Part shown: positions 7,482-9,357 of the stretch, piece by piece
Layout: every line of letters begins with the position of its first letter
Numbering within the stretch: the first letter of the stretch is position 1
From: an uncultured Bacteroidales bacterium
GTDB lineage: Bacteria; Bacteroidota; Bacteroidia; Bacteroidales; UBA932
Assembly (NCBI GenBank): GCA_946062035.1
Contig: CAMGTS010000037.1
Span: forward strand, 1-9,357
Direction of reading: 5' to 3'
DNA length: 9,357 nt
Notes under the pieces: generated by a model
Databases searched by the model: none
Told to the model about the DNA's origin: nothing
The model's input: only the letters and a program-made list of their open reading frames with translations
Made by a program: the position numbers and the translations under genes

Positions 7482-7524
7482 GTGATCAAACAGAAAAGTA
7501 TAATTAACAAATTTAAATAAGGTT
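7482..7524 (+). other. AT-rich gap between kamE and the CoA-transferase gene
   Basis: At 43 bases this is the longest intergenic gap in the window, just over the kce-kdd gap. It is A/T-rich with a weak AAGG at 7518-7522 before the ATG at 7525. No stem-loop with T-run is visible, so a terminator is unlikely. It separates the lysine-specific genes from the butyrate-branch genes and could hold a weak internal initiation or processing site, but no forward promoter consensus is seen. Confidence 0.35.
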
Positions 7525-8187
7525 ATGATGGATAAACAACAGATTAGAGAGTTCATAGCTAAAAGAGCTGCTCTCGAGATTAAGGACGGCGACGTCGTTA
7601 ATTTGGGTATCGGACTACCTACTCTTATTCCGGCCTTTTTACCTGAAGGTGTCTCTGTAACCGTACAATCCGAGAATGGTTGTATCGGTATGGCTGCTGA
7701 CCCTGGACAGGGTAAAAGAGATCCTCACTGGATTGATGCCGGCGGCGGATATATCTCACATGAACCTGGTGCTGCTTCATTTGATTCAGCAACAAGTTTC
7801 GGTATGGTCAGAGGCGGTCATATCAATGTTACATTCCTCGGCGCTCTTGAGGTTGATGAAAAAGGCGACCTTGCGAACTGGATCATTCCTGGAAAGAAAG
7901 CTCCTGGAATGGGTGGCGCTATGGACCTTCTTGTCGGTGCCAACAAGGTTATTCTGACTATGGAGCACACCGCAAAGGGTAATCCGAAGATTCTTAAGAA
8001 GTGCAGACTCCCGTTGACGGCTGCCGGCCAGGTTAATATGATTATAACCGAGATGGGCGTAATGAACATCACTCCTGAGGGAATCGTCCTTTCAGAAATT
8101 AACCCTGAATTCACTGTAGAGCAGGTTCAGGCAGCTACTGAGGCTACCCTCATAGTTTCAAAAGATTTGAAGAAAATAACTTTTTAG
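7525..8187 (+). CDS. atoA: 3-oxoacid / butyrate-acetoacetate CoA-transferase subunit B
   Basis: This 220-residue protein belongs to the beta-subunit family of class I CoA-transferases (AtoA/ScoB type, about 215-220 residues). The hallmarks are VVNLGIGLPTLIP (24-36) and the SENG loop (49-52), whose Glu50 is the expected catalytic residue forming the glutamyl-CoA thioester. The GGGYISHEPGAASFDSATSF and PGKKAPGMGGAMDLLVGA segments follow. In this pathway it would move CoA between butyryl-CoA and acetoacetate or acetate. Class I enzymes need a subunit A, and none lies in the window, although A and B are usually adjacent; by analogy with related loci the partner may lie upstream of kce. Translation starts at ATG 7525 or the immediately following ATG 7528. 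Exact CoA donor and acceptor cannot be read from the sequence. Confidence 0.92.
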   Translation: MMDKQQIREFIAKRAALEIKDGDVVNLGIGLPTLIPAFLPEGVSVTVQSENGCIGMAADPGQGKRDPHWIDAGGGYISHEPGAASFDSATSFGMVRGGHINVTFLGALEVDEKGDLANWIIPGKKAPGMGGAMDLLVGANKVILTMEHTAKGNPKILKKCRLPLTAAGQVNMIITEMGVMNITPEGIVLSEINPEFTVEQVQAATEATLIVSKDLKKITF

Positions 8188-8207
8188 AACTTAGACTATA
8201 ATACATC

Positions 8208-9350
8208 ATGGATTTTGAATTGACCAAACAACAGAAACTGTTTCAGCAGATGATTCGTGAGTTCGCCGAGAAAGAGGTGAAACCAATCGCTGCGGAGGTG
8301 GATGAACAGGAGAGATTCCCAAGAGAGAATGTAGAGAAACTCGCCAAGTTGGGCGTTCTCGGTATTCCTACTCCTAAACAGTATGGTGGTGCCGGTGGCG
8401 ACCACGTAATGTATACCGTAGCGGTTGAGGAGCTCTCAAGAGTCTGCGCTACAACAGGTGTTATCGTATCTGCTCATACCTCACTTTGTGAGGATGCCAT
8501 TCTTGATAATGGTACAGAGGAGCAGAAGATGAAGTATCTGCCTAAACTTGCAAGCGGCGAGTGGATCGGTGCATTCGGCCTTACTGAGCCTAATGCGGGT
8601 ACAGACGCTTCTGCACAGCAGACTACCGCTGTTGAGGACGGTGACGACTATATTTTGAACGGAACAAAGATATTCATCACCAACGCCGGTGAAGCTGATG
8701 TTTACGTAATCGCTACTATGACTGACAAGTCTCTTGGAAACAAGGGTATTACAGCATTCATCGTAGAGGCTACCACTCCGGGCTTCTCTATCGGTAAGAA
8801 AGAGCACAAGATGGGTATCAGAGGCAGCGCTACCTGCGAGCTTATTTTTGAGAACTGCAGAGTGCCTAAGGCTAATATGCTTGGCCGTCTCGGTGGCGGT
8901 TTCGGCGTAGCCATGAAGACTTTGGACGGTGGCCGTATAGGTATCGCCGCTCAGGCTTTGGGTATCGCTCAGGGCGCTATGGATGAGACTGTCAAGTATT
9001 GCAAGGAGAGAAAGCAGTTCGGACGTTCGCTTTCTCAGTTCCAGAATACTCAGTTCCAGCTTGCTGACCTTCAGACAAAGATTGTGGCTGCAAGATATCT
9101 TGTAAGAGCCGCAGCTTGGAAGAAGGATCACGGAATGCCTTTCTCAGCTGATGCGGCAATGGCTAAGTTGTTTGCTGCTGAGACTGCTATGGAGGTTACA
9201 ACCAAGGCTGTACAGTTCCACGGCGGTTATGGTTATACAAGAGAATATCCGGTTGAAAGAATGATGAGAGATGCCAAGATCACTGAAATCTACGAGGGTA
9301 CTTCTGAGGTTCAGAGAATGGTTATCGCCGGTAAATTGTTCAAAAAGTAA
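8208..9350 (+). CDS. bcd: Acyl-CoA dehydrogenase, butyryl-CoA (short-chain) type
   Basis: This 380-residue FAD enzyme probably reduces crotonyl-CoA, made from 3-aminobutyryl-CoA, to butyryl-CoA. Domain order is standard: an N-terminal helical part, a middle beta part with the signature GAFGLTEPNAGTDAS (121-135), and a C-terminal helical part with QFGRSLSQFQ from residue 270. The catalytic base is Glu363 in IYEGTSEVQR, the position used in short- and medium-chain family members (E367 in the Megasphaera enzyme, from memory). The C-terminus MVIAGKLF matches butyryl-CoA dehydrogenases. The start ATG at 8208 lies 20 bases after the CoA-transferase stop and yields the usual MDFELTKQQ opening. Electron-transfer flavoprotein genes often follow such genes, allowing bifurcation with ferredoxin and NADH, but the window ends 7 bases after the stop. 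Use of other short-chain acyl-CoAs cannot be excluded. Confidence 0.93.
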   Translation: MDFELTKQQKLFQQMIREFAEKEVKPIAAEVDEQERFPRENVEKLAKLGVLGIPTPKQYGGAGGDHVMYTVAVEELSRVCATTGVIVSAHTSLCEDAILDNGTEEQKMKYLPKLASGEWIGAFGLTEPNAGTDASAQQTTAVEDGDDYILNGTKIFITNAGEADVYVIATMTDKSLGNKGITAFIVEATTPGFSIGKKEHKMGIRGSATCELIFENCRVPKANMLGRLGGGFGVAMKTLDGGRIGIAAQALGIAQGAMDETVKYCKERKQFGRSLSQFQNTQFQLADLQTKIVAARYLVRAAAWKKDHGMPFSADAAMAKLFAAETAMEVTTKAVQFHGGYGYTREYPVERMMRDAKITEIYEGTSEVQRMVIAGKLFKK

Positions 9351-9357
9351 AAATATC

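Noticed and set aside
7482..7524. Transcription terminator between kamE and the CoA-transferase gene
   Set aside because: No GC-rich inverted repeat followed by a T-run is present; the gap is simply AT-rich.
7508..7539. Minus-strand TAAATTTG (7508-7515) with a TTG about 21 bases upstream, resembling a Bacteroidota TTG/TAnnTTTG promoter
   Set aside because: It would fire antisense into kamE with no minus-strand gene to serve, and such a short match is expected by chance in an AT-rich gap.

Overview
The window is one strand-consistent, tightly packed operon segment for anaerobic fermentation of lysine (the 3-keto-5-aminohexanoate pathway) with its link to butyrate formation. All eight complete genes, and one partial gene at the left edge, lie on the + strand with gaps of 2 to 43 bases or a short overlap. 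Gene content and order are, from memory, those of the lysine-fermentation locus of Porphyromonas gingivalis and related Bacteroidota. The mostly AT-rich, Shine-Dalgarno-poor leaders also suit that phylum. The best guess is an anaerobic, amino-acid-fermenting member of Bacteroidales; nothing in the sequence fixes the genus.

Layout: the 3' end of kce (3-keto-5-aminohexanoate cleavage enzyme, 1-172, with a reading-frame problem in the first ~35 bases); kdd (215-1255); kamA (1266-2657, with an unusual Lys/Ala-rich C-terminal tail); kamB (2667-3686) and kamC (3673-5100), a putative reactivase pair for the B12-dependent aminomutase; kamD (5131-6690) and kamE (6693-7481), the two subunits of lysine 5,6-aminomutase; a 3-oxoacid/butyrate-type CoA-transferase subunit B (7525-8187); and a butyryl-CoA-type acyl-CoA dehydrogenase (8208-9350). 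No stretch over 300 bases lacks a gene. I see no tRNA, rRNA, CRISPR array, insertion sequence or convincing terminator.

How the genes work together: KamA (radical SAM, PLP) moves the alpha-amino group of L-lysine to give beta-lysine. KamDE (adenosylcobalamin, PLP) moves the terminal amino group to give 3,5-diaminohexanoate. Kdd oxidatively deaminates this to 5-amino-3-oxohexanoate. Kce, with acetyl-CoA, would form acetoacetate and 3-aminobutyryl-CoA. Kal (3-aminobutyryl-CoA ammonia-lyase, not in the window) would give crotonyl-CoA, which the acyl-CoA dehydrogenase reduces to butyryl-CoA. The CoA-transferase moves CoA between acetoacetate or acetate and butyryl-CoA. KamB and KamC are thought to restore KamDE after inactivation. 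Active-site residues of KamA, KamD and KamE can be placed by position against the clostridial enzymes and all are intact.

The pathway itself is known. The less explained parts are the KamA tail, the MutS-like KamC ATPase with its partner KamB, the frame disruption in kce, and the CoA-transferase subunit B lying apart from any subunit A.
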